A stretch of DNA of 64,000 nt from Oryzias latipes (taxonomy: Eukaryota; Chordata; Actinopteri; Beloniformes; Adrianichthyidae). The DNA lies in NCBI RefSeq assembly GCF_002234675.1, contig NC_019867.2:18446184-18510183 (forward strand), written 5' to 3'. Positions 50,437 through 62,812 of this stretch are shown here, one piece after another (position 1 is the first letter of the stretch; each line of letters starts with the position of its first letter). The position numbers and the translations under genes are program-made. A model generated the notes under the pieces. It was not told the origin of the DNA, made no database searches, and saw only the letters and a list, made by a program, of their open reading frames with translations.

Positions 50437-52887
50437 TATGTGAGACCCAGTGTAGGAATGCCAGTGCATCGATCATTCACACAAAGTCAAAAACTGGATC
50501 ACACTGGCAGTTTCCCCCTGCTTTAAGCAAGAGAACTGACATTTAAAAAACTGTGTGAGATAGAAAAAAAAAGATATAGCACAAAATAAACTGAATTGCA
50601 AATGCACGGGGATCAAGTGAGTCCTGTGTAGGAGAGATGTAGGGATACAGTGGGCAGGGGGTTGTGTGGTGGGACCATCAGGGAGATGATGGAGACAGCT
50701 GGACATGGCCCTTTTAATCTGCCCACTGCAGGCTTTCCTTCTAAACAGCAGGACCAACACCAAGGTTGTGACAGCCAGACAACAGCAGGGATCCACCGCT
50801 CTTTCACTGCAGACAACACTACTGTCTGTATATCTGAGTGTGTGTTTGTGAGACAGTAAATGTGTTTGAAAAGTCAGAAAATCTTGCAGACAATTTCAAG
50901 CACATTATGCAAAAATATGGTGGAAAAATCTAGAAAAAATGTCATGAAAATACATTAAACTTTAACACCTTTTTTAGATGAAACCTTCACTTTTCTCTTT
51001 TATTTTGACCTATTGTTGTCTAGTACCGTAAGACTTCTTAAAAATATGAACTCAAACTCACAGAAATTCCTAACAACAGCTTAAGTGTTTTTGGCAGAGT
51101 GTTCCCAGAGGTCAGCTTCCCCTCTGGGTGTTTATTTACTACAAGAGTGCCTGCAACTTCTCATATAGCCAGAGTGCAAGCAAAGTTTTGCAAATGTCTT
51201 CATGAAATTTATAATAGAAGAAAAAACACGTCTTTAGTTAACTGTACATTAATATGACATTAAGAGTTGCAAATGTGTTTCTATCAGTTTATAGTAATCC
51301 GCTTCTAAATGAACCAAGACAAAAATAATAAGGCATGAAGTGTTCTTTAAAAAATACACACACAAAAACAAACAAATATTGTTATTTTTGGGATTACAAG
51401 ATTCATGTATTTGTCATTGTCAGTAAGGCATGGACATCGAAATTGTGTTTGGAGCATCAACAGTCACATTTACTGAAACCATGATGGTGCAAAATGGCTT
51501 TTTACCCTAAATTTAATATGCAAACATTTACAAATAAAAAGGAAATTATGCTTTTTGTTCGTCAATATAGAATAGTCATGTGAAAAAATTAAAAGTCCTC
51601 CACTTAAAGTCCAATTTGGCACAAAAAAAAGTGTATTTATGCTGTACATGTTTGTATAGGCTGCAGTATGAAAATCAAACTTATGGTAGATGAAGTACTG
51701 CTGCAATAATTTAAAGGTTGAATCTACTGAATATAAAACATAATCAGTGATAAACACTGGGAAAGAATTCCTTCAGATTTTTTCTGAAATGATTCTCACT
51801 GAATACAGTGATCTCATATGTGTCGCTGCCTCATGAATCACTGGCTGTGTCAGCGTGCCCCACAGTCAAATTCTTTCAGACAGGCCAGCAGGCTCTTGGG
51901 GCCCGGGGACCCAGAGATGTTGATGGGAACACCATTTAATTGGGGTAATCGGCACACTTTTAGGGACCTGCTTATTAAGAGAAAACCCTCACACACATAC
52001 TTTCATGCCTTACCAAAGACAGACAGACAAGCAAAGTGACAGCTCTGCTTCAAACCCAGCTCTTTCACCCACTTCTCTGCACTCAGAACTCAGGAAACAA
52101 GGGATGCGGTGGATGACCCTGAATGTGTGAGCTTGTGCGTGTATCTGCATAAGACTGACATCTTTGTAACACTAACAATGTTTAACAATATTTAAATGCG
52201 TCAGTGATATGGGTTCTTCGCCTCAGGGTGGAAGTGGGGGGTAATAGGTAAGGTGGTGCTGGCAAAAATACTGAGCTTGAAGACACTTTTCCCAAAAGTG
52301 AATTGGGAAATTTTCCCCTTTGTGGTTTAATCTATTGTTGTTGTTTTTTAGATTAAAGTCTCCTTTTATTAAATTTCTCCAAAGCATTGGTTAGGTTGCC
52401 TAAATTCCAGCTAAGTGTGCTTGTAAGCTTATGTCAAACAACAACAGCTTATTTTACTGTCTGAGGCAACAATGACTGAGATGGTTTTATCTGGCTCATC
52501 ATGCATTAAATGTTGTCATAAGACAGGGATGTGGGGATTAGATGGCCCCCTCTTTTAACCCCCTAAACCTTCCTGAACAGACACACACACACAAACAGCC
52601 TTTCATCGCATGTGGTTTGATACTTCAAGTTCATTGTCTCTCCTCATTTTATAAAAAAACGTCTAAAAAGGCAAAAAGAATATTAAAAGTAACAATAATA
52701 ATGCAAGGAGATTGAGAAAAGTAAGCCACCTTCATGTTCTTCACATCAAGTTCACTGCAAAAACTGGCCCCCATGAAATAAGTCAAAGATTCTTTAAAAT
52801 AAAAGAAACTTTCTCATTCGGGTTATTTTTCTTGTAAGGCACAAAACAAGATACATTTTCTTAAAACAAGAGTCTTTTTTTACTTTC
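50437..52887. other. Intergenic sequence
   Basis: No gene recognised. The stretch 50640-50860 has frames on both strands without any known motif. Confidence 0.5.
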
Positions 52888-53433
52888 TTAAAGAACCATT
52901 TTGATGAAAATTGTGTTTTGGATGGTTTTAACATGTTTTTGTGGCATTTTTCTCATGATGGACTATATCTGTTAGGAAAATTCAACTTAATGTTATTCAA
53001 ATTGTGGTGAATCTGGAGCAGACGCAAAAATGCTGTCGCTCCATTCTGACGCATCCACTTGCAACAAAATATATCCACGATCCTCTTTGTTGTCCTTATC
53101 TAAGATGGCTTCAAACTGTCCAGCTGGATAAATTCAATATTCCTATTTTTGTTTCACCAGTAATGCTAGGTTGGGGGTGTGAGGGGCTATAAGCTAGCGG
53201 GAGAGCACAAAAACGGATGGATGATGGGAATGGTGGCAGGCTTACTTTGTGCCAACATTCCTGCCCACAACTCAGGGGCAAATTTCTAATGGACTATTCT
53301 GTTCTGCAGAAACTGTCCTTTAAAATGACAGTGTTTTATGATTTTTTTTTAGCCTAAAAATGAAAATCATATTTAAAAGATCACTGGGAAACACCTTTGC
53401 AACAGATCAAAAGATGATCTGAGTGGGAATTTG
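52888..53433 (-). mobile_element. TTAA MITE family, copy F (inverted)
   Basis: Plus strand runs from TTAAAGAACCATTTTGATG to GATGATCTGAGTGGGAA. On the minus strand the ATG of the short frame has become ATA, and the frame holds stops. Confidence 0.75.
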
Positions 53434-53917
53434 AGATTGAGTTTTTGCAGAGTGACAAGTTGTCGTCACAAAGTCATATTTTGATTTGATCTTACTAAGC
53501 ATTCATTTCTAAGTTTTTCATGAATAAAATCACCTCAGCTCTTTAACTGTTTATCCTTTTTTTTGTTTTTCTTTCCCGTTTTCTCCCTCCTCTTTTGCCC
53601 TCATCCCCACACTCTTCCTGTCATAAAAATCCACATTGAGAACTTTGGAATCCACTCCTGTGATTCTTGCTTCCTGTTCTCACCAGCTCACGGTGAGACA
53701 AAAGGTCCTTTATTGCATGCCCTGTTTTCTGGTGGTCTTACATGTAGAGATGTTGCTCCAGCCTGACTGAGGGTCAATACATATTGTTTATGAAAAACAA
53801 AAGGATGATGACGTGATGCCATGTCTAGACTCCATGCAAATGAACAAGCTTGGTGAAAACTCCTGGCTTGTGTACAGTATTTGTTTTAAAGCTAAGTGAA
53901 AACACATATCAAACTAG

Positions 53918-53949
53918 CCACAGCGAGCACACGCGTGTGCACGCTGTGG
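53918..53949. repeat. 32-bp near-perfect palindrome
   Basis: CCACAGCG and CGCTGTGG at the edges, GCACACGCGTGTGC in the centre; 15 of 16 pairs match. It contains overlapping GCGTG cores. No neighbouring gene or element explains it. Confidence 0.8.
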
Positions 53950-55280
53950 CAGATGAAGTGGGAATGATTATGGTAATGATAATAATGACGGCTGTCATCA
54001 CTGTCTCCTCCACCATGGTAAAAATTAATCTGAGTTAACGGTAATCCACGTCTCCTCATTAGATTACTGGTGTGGGGAGGGCACACTCACAGGCCATCTG
54101 TACATCATTAACAGAGTCTCAGTGACAGCTCTGTCCTCTGCTCCAAACTTCCTCCAACATCTCCACTGTCCCTCCTACTCTGTCTGGATCCCTGTCTATC
54201 CATCTGATGCTGCACCACTGCCACACATCTTGCTCTTTCTCCTTTCTTGTAATTATTCAGCATGTCAGTCTTGATGTGTCACATCCACAAAGCTGGAGAT
54301 GGAAAAGATTTGAAAATCTCACTGATCTAAGACTATTGCTCTGTCCTGCAATAGCTTCTTTTTTCTGGCCACAAGTTCAAGCTCTGCCTTTTTATTGATA
54401 ATAGTAATCTAGTAATCTATTTTTACTATATCTGTTAGATCTACGGAGACTTTTACCCCAGAAGCTTCATTTGTTTCCCTTCCTTTATTCAACCTGCACC
54501 ACAAGTCAAACCAAAGGAAGACGTTCTGTAAAGGAACAACTTATAGTATAAAAGAGTTTTAATCAACCTAAACACAAGTTTAAGCAAGTGACATTTATTT
54601 TACCCACCCAAACAGCTTTTAAACTGCTCAACACAAAAGGGGCAAAAATGTTAAGGCAAACAATTACATTTAAACCTTTAGCATCAGTCTCATTTTCTTA
54701 TGTCACTACAAGAAGTGCAGACAGGCAGGCGGAAGAGCTAAATAATTATGCAGGTTTTAAAGGCATTCAGAAGGCCATTTTTACTTGTGTTTGAAAAAAG
54801 AAATAACATATAGATTTAATAAGATTACTGCACTAATGTTTTTATAATGACTCACAAATTATAGTTGCAGATATGTGTGAATAACATACTTTTGCTTTAA
54901 TCATTCTTCGAAGTGATGGTTATTCTTTGCAGTATTTTTACATCCGCTTGTTCTTACATCCAATAGTTTTTTTGATAAGGAGTGACAAACTGATCTTTTT
55001 TGATTTATAAAAATATATAAAACTATATCATTCATATGTTTTATGTTGGTTTATCGTTAAAATTTGCATTTTCTTTCAGTTACTCTCAAAAGTACATTAT
55101 AAAAAAGAAAATTATAAATGAGATTCAATATAAATCCACGAGGAGCAAATATGTTTTTAACTTTTATTTAACTTTTTAGATTTGGAATTAGAACTCAAAC
55201 AACAGATTTTAGTTTTTGACTTTATCTACGAATGTAGAATAGAATGTTAACAATTTTTACATCTTCGGACAGAAATATAC

Positions 55281-55325
55281 GAGATGGATAGATAAATACT
55301 TTGCTGATCCTGAGGGAAATTGCAC
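55281..55325 (+). repeat. Short retroelement tail relic
   Basis: GATGGATAGATAAATACTTT and GCTGATCCTGAGGGAAATTG resemble the fish retroelement tail ATACTTTATTGATCCC-GGGAAATT. Nothing else of the element remains. Confidence 0.5.
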
Positions 55326-57396
55326 ATGTTCAGTATTTCTCTTCGAATTATTTAATGCAAACAAACACACCTGTGGGCTTTTTTGCTTCTTTTAAATAAT
55401 AAAAGATTATCTATCCATAAAATCTTGACATTCATAAATATTTTACAATATTTTCTGAGACATGCCCAGCTTTCTTGTCCACATGAAAACGAGGGAGCAG
55501 CTAAAAGCACTCAGGAAGAGAGTCCTGCCGACTTTGGCCCAGAGTTTTCTGCATATCACATACATTTATTGAAAAGTGTCTGCAGATTAATTAGCAAATG
55601 TTTAATAAAAAAGAAAAAGGAAACAGGGCCATGATAAGGAACCACAAGGACCAAAAAGTAACATCACATCTCAGCTGTCAGCACTAAAGAGCAGATCAAT
55701 TAACGTTGATTTGCTTTTTAGCAAATAGAGTGACAGCAGACTAAACAGAAATGTAATTAAACCCAAAAAGGTAAAGATGAGCAGAGAATGTGCAGCAAAT
55801 GTCTGTAAGGCTCTCCATAATTGATAACATCTGCACCTTGGCGAGAGGCGTGTCTGCTCGGTTGTGTGTCCTGCTATGGGCAAACATTCTCCACAGTCTA
55901 CTTATTTACATTCAGACACACTAACAGCACCAAAGTGCAGAAGCATATCAAGGAAGTGTTTCAAAACTAATAGCCAATCTTTTTGCTCGAGCTTAAAATC
56001 CTCTTACATCAGAGAATTGTCTTACACAGCACGAAGAGCTGCCACAGCTAAAGAAAAATCAAGTCCTGGAGCCTCAGGTGTGGTTTCACATCACTTGAAC
56101 TTTTTTTTTTGTTTCTCAGGCACTCTCATCTCGACAGATGTGTTGGAGGAGGATCTCACCCGCTTTTACAGTGACAGCTGCCAAAGAAGAAGGTGCAGAA
56201 GCAGGAAAGTTCAGCTGCTTCTCCTGCAAGGCCTTCAGTCCCTGCAGAACTCCGCAGATTCTACTGCTAACTTCACAGGGAGCTCCTGACATTGTTTGGA
56301 GGTGGTGCTAGCAGTCTCTCAAGTGTGTAGGAGTCAGCTAGTGTGTTCACATGCACATATTGACAGATGGCTGTCATTGTGTGAGAGCTGGTTTGCACAT
56401 TCATGTAATAGAGGCAGAACAACACAGCAAACATATGCAGTGGACAGCAGGACGCGCTGACTGGAACTAAAGGTGGTTACGTTGACAACACAAACACTTC
56501 ATCGCTACATCAATTGCACGCACACTCTGTAGAGTATGGCAGCATGTCAGTCATGTGTGACTCATCTTAAGTAACAGCAGCTAAGCTTCTATTTCAATTT
56601 ATGGATTTTGCCTGGCAGGAATCATGTGTATTTAGTGTCTGGGATTGAATCTTTAAAGGAAAGGACAGAACTAATGCCTGGAAAATACTGTAAGTTGGTG
56701 GTTAAGATGTCAGAATTGAGCTAAAAAAAAACTAAAAGCAGATAAACGGGGAAGTTGGCATGAGCATTTGTGGACACTATGTGCAGCTCTTTTTATTTAT
56801 CCAAAGTTGTTTGTGTGTGTGCATGCGTAAGGGCCCACCACTTCGGCCCTGTGCAGCAGCCTAACCGTTCCTGACAGCCAATGGCTCATTAGAGCTGCTG
56901 TTCTGTGCTCCTACTTCATCCGCCTGCTCCTGGTTTCCTGGACCCAGCCCCCCAAAACAACGGCTGTGTGCGTGCATGTGCGTGTGTGTGTCAGCTGGCT
57001 GCGCTCAGGCCGGAGCCCGGCCAGGCACGGTGGGCAGTGGGGAAGAAAGAGGGGGAGTCAAGGCCTATTCATGGGCACAAAGACATAATTAACCAAATTG
57101 GCAAATGGTTCGAGAAGCCGCCTCCTGGATATTGTCTGCTAGTCTTTGGTTGCCAGGGCAACTCAAAATCTATGTCTATATTTTTTTGAGTTTTTGTGCA
57201 ATGCATCCAATGTGTATTTCAAAAGTAAAAAATGATTATGAAGGACCATACACTGATGATGAATGATTGACACGCAGATTAACTGCAGCATCATGCTTCA
57301 CTCAGTGACCCCACCAGGTGTCCAAAAACACAAAAAGACCAAATAATTTTGGTTTAGGACCTTCAATTACTATAACTATCTGACAGTTATTAAATT

Positions 57397-57994
57397 TCAA
57401 AGACCCACTTCCAATGAAAATTGTGTTTTTGCTGTTTTTAAAGCGTTCTTGTGGCATTTTTCTCTCAATGGAGGACATGTATATAGAAAATTATGCAAGA
57501 AATTGCGTTTCTGAGTATTTCTTTATTCAGATTGTTGTGAATCAGGAACGGATGAAAAAAATGCTTTTTGAAAAAGCTTGTAGCTGTGACGTAGGTACTG
57601 CAATTACCAGGCCACTAGCTGCACTCTATTCTGATGTATGTGCTTGTAGACGACTAGATCCATGTGCGACCTTCACTTTCCTTGTCTAAACTGGCACAAA
57701 AACTGTACAGCTGGATAGCTCCAATAATCCTCACCATTTTTGTTGCACTATTAATGTTAGGTTGGGGTTGTGAGGGGCTGCAAAAGCAGGAGAAAGTGTC
57801 AAACAAAAAGATAATGGGAAATGAGGGAGGGCTTAATCTGTGCCAAACAGTTCCGCCTCTGCTGCTCTGCAGAAACTATGTCCAGAAAACGACACAGGCT
57901 TTTTGATCTAGGCTACAAACTGAATAATCATGATCAAAAGATGACTGTAAACGGTTTTTAAATAGATCAACAGATGATTAGAGTGGGGATTTAA
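57397..57994 (-). mobile_element. TTAA MITE family, copy G (inverted)
   Basis: Plus strand runs from TTCAAAGACCCACTTCC to AGAGTGGGGATTTAA. On the minus strand the start ATGGTGAGGATTATTGGAGC is intact, encoding MVRIIGAIQLYSFCASLDK before a frame break. Confidence 0.78.
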
Positions 57995-60532
57995 AGGTTA
58001 TGAATTGAGATTGTCTGTAGACATCATCTGTGCTGCAATAGAGTTCTTCTATGAGGGTTGAGGTCTTTGCAGGTGCATATGTTCATGTTGATGTATGTGA
58101 GTTCCTCTGTATGTTAGCATGCCCGTCAGCAGACACTTCCCCTGTGAGTCAATGAGACATTGATTATTGTGACAGGGGGACAGACATCAAGGACAAACTG
58201 CTTGTGGGTCAATATCTGGCTGACCACTTTGTTTGTACATGTGCAAATTTACAGCTCCTCTGCCCCGAGAAAAGCATTTCATTCAACCAAGACTGGATGA
58301 GCAATGACTTCTGCTATCAAATATAGATTTCATCGCAAAAGAAGGCTGTCTTGTGTTTTAAAAGCAGCACTAAGTTTGGCAGACAGAAGGCTGCAAATTT
58401 TCCGGAGTTACTGTAAGATTTGTTTGTTTGCATAAAGTTGTCTTCCTCCAGCCCCGTTTTGAGGTTAGTCTCTGTAAAGTTTTGCCTTTTGGCACAGAGC
58501 AGCATTGTGGTTTGGGAGCTTGAAGCTTGGTTAAAGATAAACTTCAGGTCTGACTGAAGAGTTCACTCTTTCTCGTTCTTTTCCCCTCCCCCTGTATCAC
58601 TCTCTGTCTCTTTCTTTCCCTCCCATCCTTCGTTCAGCCCCTAGAGTCACAACAAGAAGCAGCAAACAGCTTGTGCATCCCTCGTACCAAGAGAAAATGC
58701 CCCATTTTCATCTGTTTGAATCTGACATTTTTGGCACATTAAATATTGGACATTAATAAATTAAATGTAATGAACTTACATGAAAGAGGAAAAAAAAAAG
58801 TCCACTGGTACAATGCAAGAGAGTATAAAAGGCAAAAGTGCAAAAGAAAGATGCACAACAAGAAAAGAGAAAGCCCAAACTTTTTTCTTTAATTCCAATT
58901 AACTATTGCCTTCTGTAGCCATTGGAGATTATTTTTCATGTTCATTTATTCAAACAAATATTGAATAATTTATTCAGTGGGATTTACAGCATTAGAAATC
59001 ACGAGCAGTTGGTGCCAATGTAGGGAAAGAGGTCTGTCTACAAGGAGTGTAGTTGAGGAGCTCTCTTAATAAGTGTGACTTATTGGTCATTTAATCTAAT
59101 TAGACCTCCACTGGGTGTTTTGTAACATTGAAATAATCATAACAGCTTTAAGGAAGCTGATACAGCTGATCTGTGACCAGCAGCAGCACTGATTTATATT
59201 TGATTAGAGCTACTGCAAATTATAAAGTACTCAGTTTTGATCAGTCATTACAGAAAAATGGTGTCTTCTATTTGTTGATTTATTGACTGCAGCGCCACCA
59301 GCTCCAAATGATTAGAAGCAGCGTCCGCCATCACCTGGCTTTGCTCTGACTGTGGATCTGTCTTACGGTCTGTGCCTGTGTGTGTGTGTGTCTGTGCAGG
59401 TATGAGGTATGTAGGCCGGTGTAAGTGACACCTCTGGTTACACCCCATGATTGTGTTGCATAACAGGTTGGCTTCAGAAGCTCCTACCAGCTTTTTTTTT
59501 TATAATGTTTGATAAATTTTACCTTCCTTGTTACAAAGTCAACTAATTAAAAAAAAAAAAAAATTGACAAGAGTGTTTCTCTATACACTAAGCTAGATTT
59601 ATACCCTATTTGTTAGATTTTCAATTTAGGATAAAAAGAACTTCTGAAGTACTGACCATCTGCTTTACTCACATTTAATTTTCTTTATTTATCTAGTCAA
59701 TTTAAGCATTTCCAAGAAATACAGTACAGAAATAGCAGAAAACGTTAAAACCCATCATCTGACCAAATGTTGTCAATAATGAATAATAATGTTTGGAAAA
59801 ACAAAATAAGACTAAAGAAGATATTGCCTTAATTTAAGGGAAAGAATCCAACAAAAATAACAAATAAAGTCTGAAAGGTAATTTTGAAAGTGCATTAGTG
59901 TTTTTTTTTAACTTTACCATTGTTATCAATAAACTATGGTATAAAAGAAAGACAGAAACTTTGTTTTTTAACATTAAAGTGAATTATTTTTTTTGTAGAC
60001 CCTTTTGTACACCTGACTGATCTTGCATCACCACTTTTTGTTCACAGAGATGTTTAGAAATTGGTTAGTTTTTCTTTAGTTTAGCAATTTTTACATTTGA
60101 TTCCAGGTTTGTTGTTTTTTAGTCTTCTACCAAAATGGTTCCACATTTTAAGCAGGAAACATTTCTATCCAGCTATGACTGCTTCATTTTCCTGTTTTAT
60201 TTTTTCTGCCAGTTTAGTTGATTTTGTGTTTTGTCAAGGCATCCTCATCTGCTTTGCAGGTGAATTCTCATCTTATGATTGTGACACCTATGAAGGAGAA
60301 GAAACAAGTGTTTGGGATGATTGAACCAATCATTTTAGACATGATTCTGTGTATTCTACTTACAGCCACCCCTGTATTATGAGAGATGGAAACAGAACAA
60401 GCATCGTGTTTTCTTTGTGTCAAAAATACATGCGGAGGTAAAACTTTGAGATAGTTTAGGCTACAAAGACATTTATGATAGTTGCTAAAAAGGAGGACTT
60501 TACAACTACCAATTTTTTAGCAGCTGGATTGC
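57995..60532. other. Intergenic sequence with candidate regulatory patches
   Basis: Non-repetitive patches at 58120-58560 and 58990-59200 carry clustered homeobox- and SOX-like words. No coding exon recognised. Confidence 0.4.
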
Positions 60533-60850
60533 TCAGTTGGCTGCGAGTAGGACTGTCATGTAGAAAACCAGGGTCCATTTCCCATGGGGTGTGATAAGCT
60601 TTATCCAATATGGGTCCTTGGGCAAGACTCTTCGCGCTATTGCCTAACTATGTAGCCATAAGGGAGCCCAAGTCTGGGTCCCCCTGTGCTGGTCCTCAAG
60701 CCCAGATTAAATACGGGGTTGTGTCAGGAAGGTTATCTGGCATGAAACTCTCTGCCAAACCACCTGTGCAAATCAATGAAAGCTGATTCACTATGGCGAC
60801 CCCTGTAGGGATGTACCAAAAGATAAACATCAATCTACCAACCAAATTTT
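60533..60850 (+). mobile_element. tRNA-derived SINE
   Basis: Head TTGCTCAGTTGGCTGCGAG (A box) and CCAGGGTCCATTTCCC (B box), then CCTTGGGCAAGACTCTTCGC, and ACTATGGCGACCCCTGTAGG near the end. A common fish family; it lies just left of the 60.9 kb DNA transposon. Confidence 0.75.
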
Positions 60851-60896
60851 TGTTGTACTTCAAATAAGCTGACAATTTTGAGGGTGAACACATTGT

Positions 60897-62812
60897 TTAA
60901 CCTCCTGAGACCCGGCCCATTCACTTATGTCCTCTATAATGGACATTTTGTTTACCTGTATATTTCTAAGGAATTAAGAGATACCTTTCCACCTTTCCTT
61001 TCCTATTCTACTCTGTAGAGGACATCCTGGGCTTTCCATTGATGTATCATGTGATGAGTTTGCATGCTGGGAACTTTAAGTTTTATCTCTACAAAGATGG
61101 CTTCCATGCCATTTACCTAATTTTATGGAAAGGTGAAAGGCAAGTCAAATATAATGTATCTATTCCTTTTTTTACCATGATAATTATATATATTATTGGT
61201 CATAAACATGTTAGGAACAATATTTTTAGATCTGAAAAATGTTTCATGTTTTCAGTTTTAAAACAGCAGGCATTTAATGAATGTCCACCGTAGAGGACAC
61301 CGGGACCATTTTAATGTATTTAATGGCTGCATATGATTTTAGAATGAAAAAGTGAAGCAGAGAGGATTCTATACCAGATAGTTGAGAGAGATTCAGATTT
61401 GGAGCTTTCAGATGATAAAAAAGGATGAGATTCAGGAAGAAATAACTGTTATTTTTTTTAAATAACTTGATTTTTTTGTGTTTTTTAAACGTCCATCATA
61501 AGAGGTTTACACCTGTGCTACCAGGGCGCCCTGCCTATCAAGATGACGCCAAAGTTTGTGAATACCGGAGTTCAATCTCGTAATTTTCAAAGTACATTGA
61601 TAAGATTTTTGAGGATCTGTTTTTGATCTAGTTTTGTTCCAACTACCGGGGAATTACACTCCTCAGCCTCTCTAGGAAAGTCTATAGGCCACAGTACCGG
61701 AGAAGACAGTCGGTTCGGTAGTCGAACCTCAGATCCAGGAACAACAGTTCGGTTTCCTTCCTGGTCGTGGAACAGTATAACAGCTCTACACCCTCTCTGG
61801 GGTGCTGGAGGGAATGCGGGAGTTCGCTCATTCACTCCAGATGTGTTTTGTGGATTTGGAGAAGGCGTTCGACCGCGTCCCCCGTATCCTGTGGAGGGTG
61901 CTATGGTATGAGGTCCGGGGAGCCTTGCTGAGGGCTGTCCGGTCTCTGCATGACCGGAGCAAGAGCTTGGTTCGCATAGCCGGCAGTAAGTCAAACCTGT
62001 TCCCGGTGCACGTTGGAGTCCAGCAGGTCTGCCCTTTATCACTGGTTCTGTTCATAGTTTTTATGGACAGAATTTCTAGGGCACAGGCAGGGGCCGGAGG
62101 GGGTCTGGTTTGGGGACCACAGTTTCATCTCTGCTCTTTGCAGATGATGTTGTCCTGTTGGCTTCATTAAGCCAGGACCTCCAGCGTCCATTGGAGTGGT
62201 TTGTGGTAGAGTGTGAAGTGGCCGGGATGAGGGTCAGCACTGCTAAATCTGAGGCCATAGTTCTCGACCAAAGAAAGGTAGTTTGCCATCTCTCGGTGGG
62301 TAGAGTGTCCCTGCCCCAGGTGGAGAAGTTTAAATATCTTGGAGTCTTGTCCATGAGAATGGGAAGACAGGAGCATGAGATTGACAGGCGTATCGGAGCA
62401 GCGTCCGTAGTTATGCGGTCGCTGTATCGGTCCGTTGTGGTGAGGAGAGAGATGAGCCAAAAAGCAGAGCTCTCAATTTACTGGTCGATCTTCCTCTGTA
62501 GCAGATGGTCCAACAAGTAAGAAAAGAGTGTTGCAGAATTTTATCGTCTTAGAACAAAATGTAATGTTTTTTGGGTGAATATCACTCTAAAGATTTAATC
62601 TGCTCCTTTTTTCTGATTTTCCAAATTGACTTCTATTTTCACAGAAATATCGTCCTGTTGTCCTCTACAGTGGTCGTGTTGGGAAATTAAAATAAAAAAC
62701 ATTTTTAAAAAAATTAAAATTGTAAGGTGTTTATTTAGGCCCAAATTGATAGGAAATCACAAAAAAACAGAAATTGTAAGATACTTTTTTTCCTTGGTTC
62801 TCAGGAGGTTAA
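60897..62812. mobile_element. TTAA-flanked DNA transposon with inserted LINE piece
   Basis: Termini TTAA CCTCCTGAGACCC and GGTTCTCAGGAGG TTAA are inverted at 12 of 13 positions, with TTAA at both edges as for piggyBac-type (or Kolobok-type) insertion. An 18-base motif TGTCCWCYRYAGWGGACA recurs near the ends (60928, 61282, 62659, half site 61018). No transposase was recognised. Between about 61600 and 62515 lies an RTE-like LINE fragment. Confidence 0.75.
61630..62515 (+). mobile_element. RTE/Rex-type LINE reverse-transcriptase fragment, frameshifted
   Basis: NYRGITLLSLSRKVY appears near 61640. A 122-codon frame from 61802 has MCFVDLEKAFDRVPR and LVRIAGSKSNLFPVHVGVQQ; the catalytic motif LLFADDVVLLASLSQDL is in a second frame (from 62110), then EFKYLGV-like FKYLGV and DRRIGAASVVMRSLYRS. 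At least two frameshifts, and both ends are missing, so it is dead. Family assignment to RTE/Rex rather than another fish LINE is from memory. Confidence 0.82.

Larger units (their letters stand above)
53434..57396. other. Intergenic sequence with candidate regulatory patches
   Basis: Holds the palindrome at 53918, the retroelement tail at 55281 and a non-repetitive patch at 57040-57180. The frame 55864-56289 has no recognised domain. Confidence 0.45.

Noticed and set aside
55864-56289. 141-codon frame
   Set aside because: No recognised domain, Ser/Arg-rich with no upstream or downstream exons; a possible acceptor at 56120 is not enough.
61587-62460. Long minus-strand frames across the LINE piece
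   Set aside because: Antisense to the reverse-transcriptase fragment.
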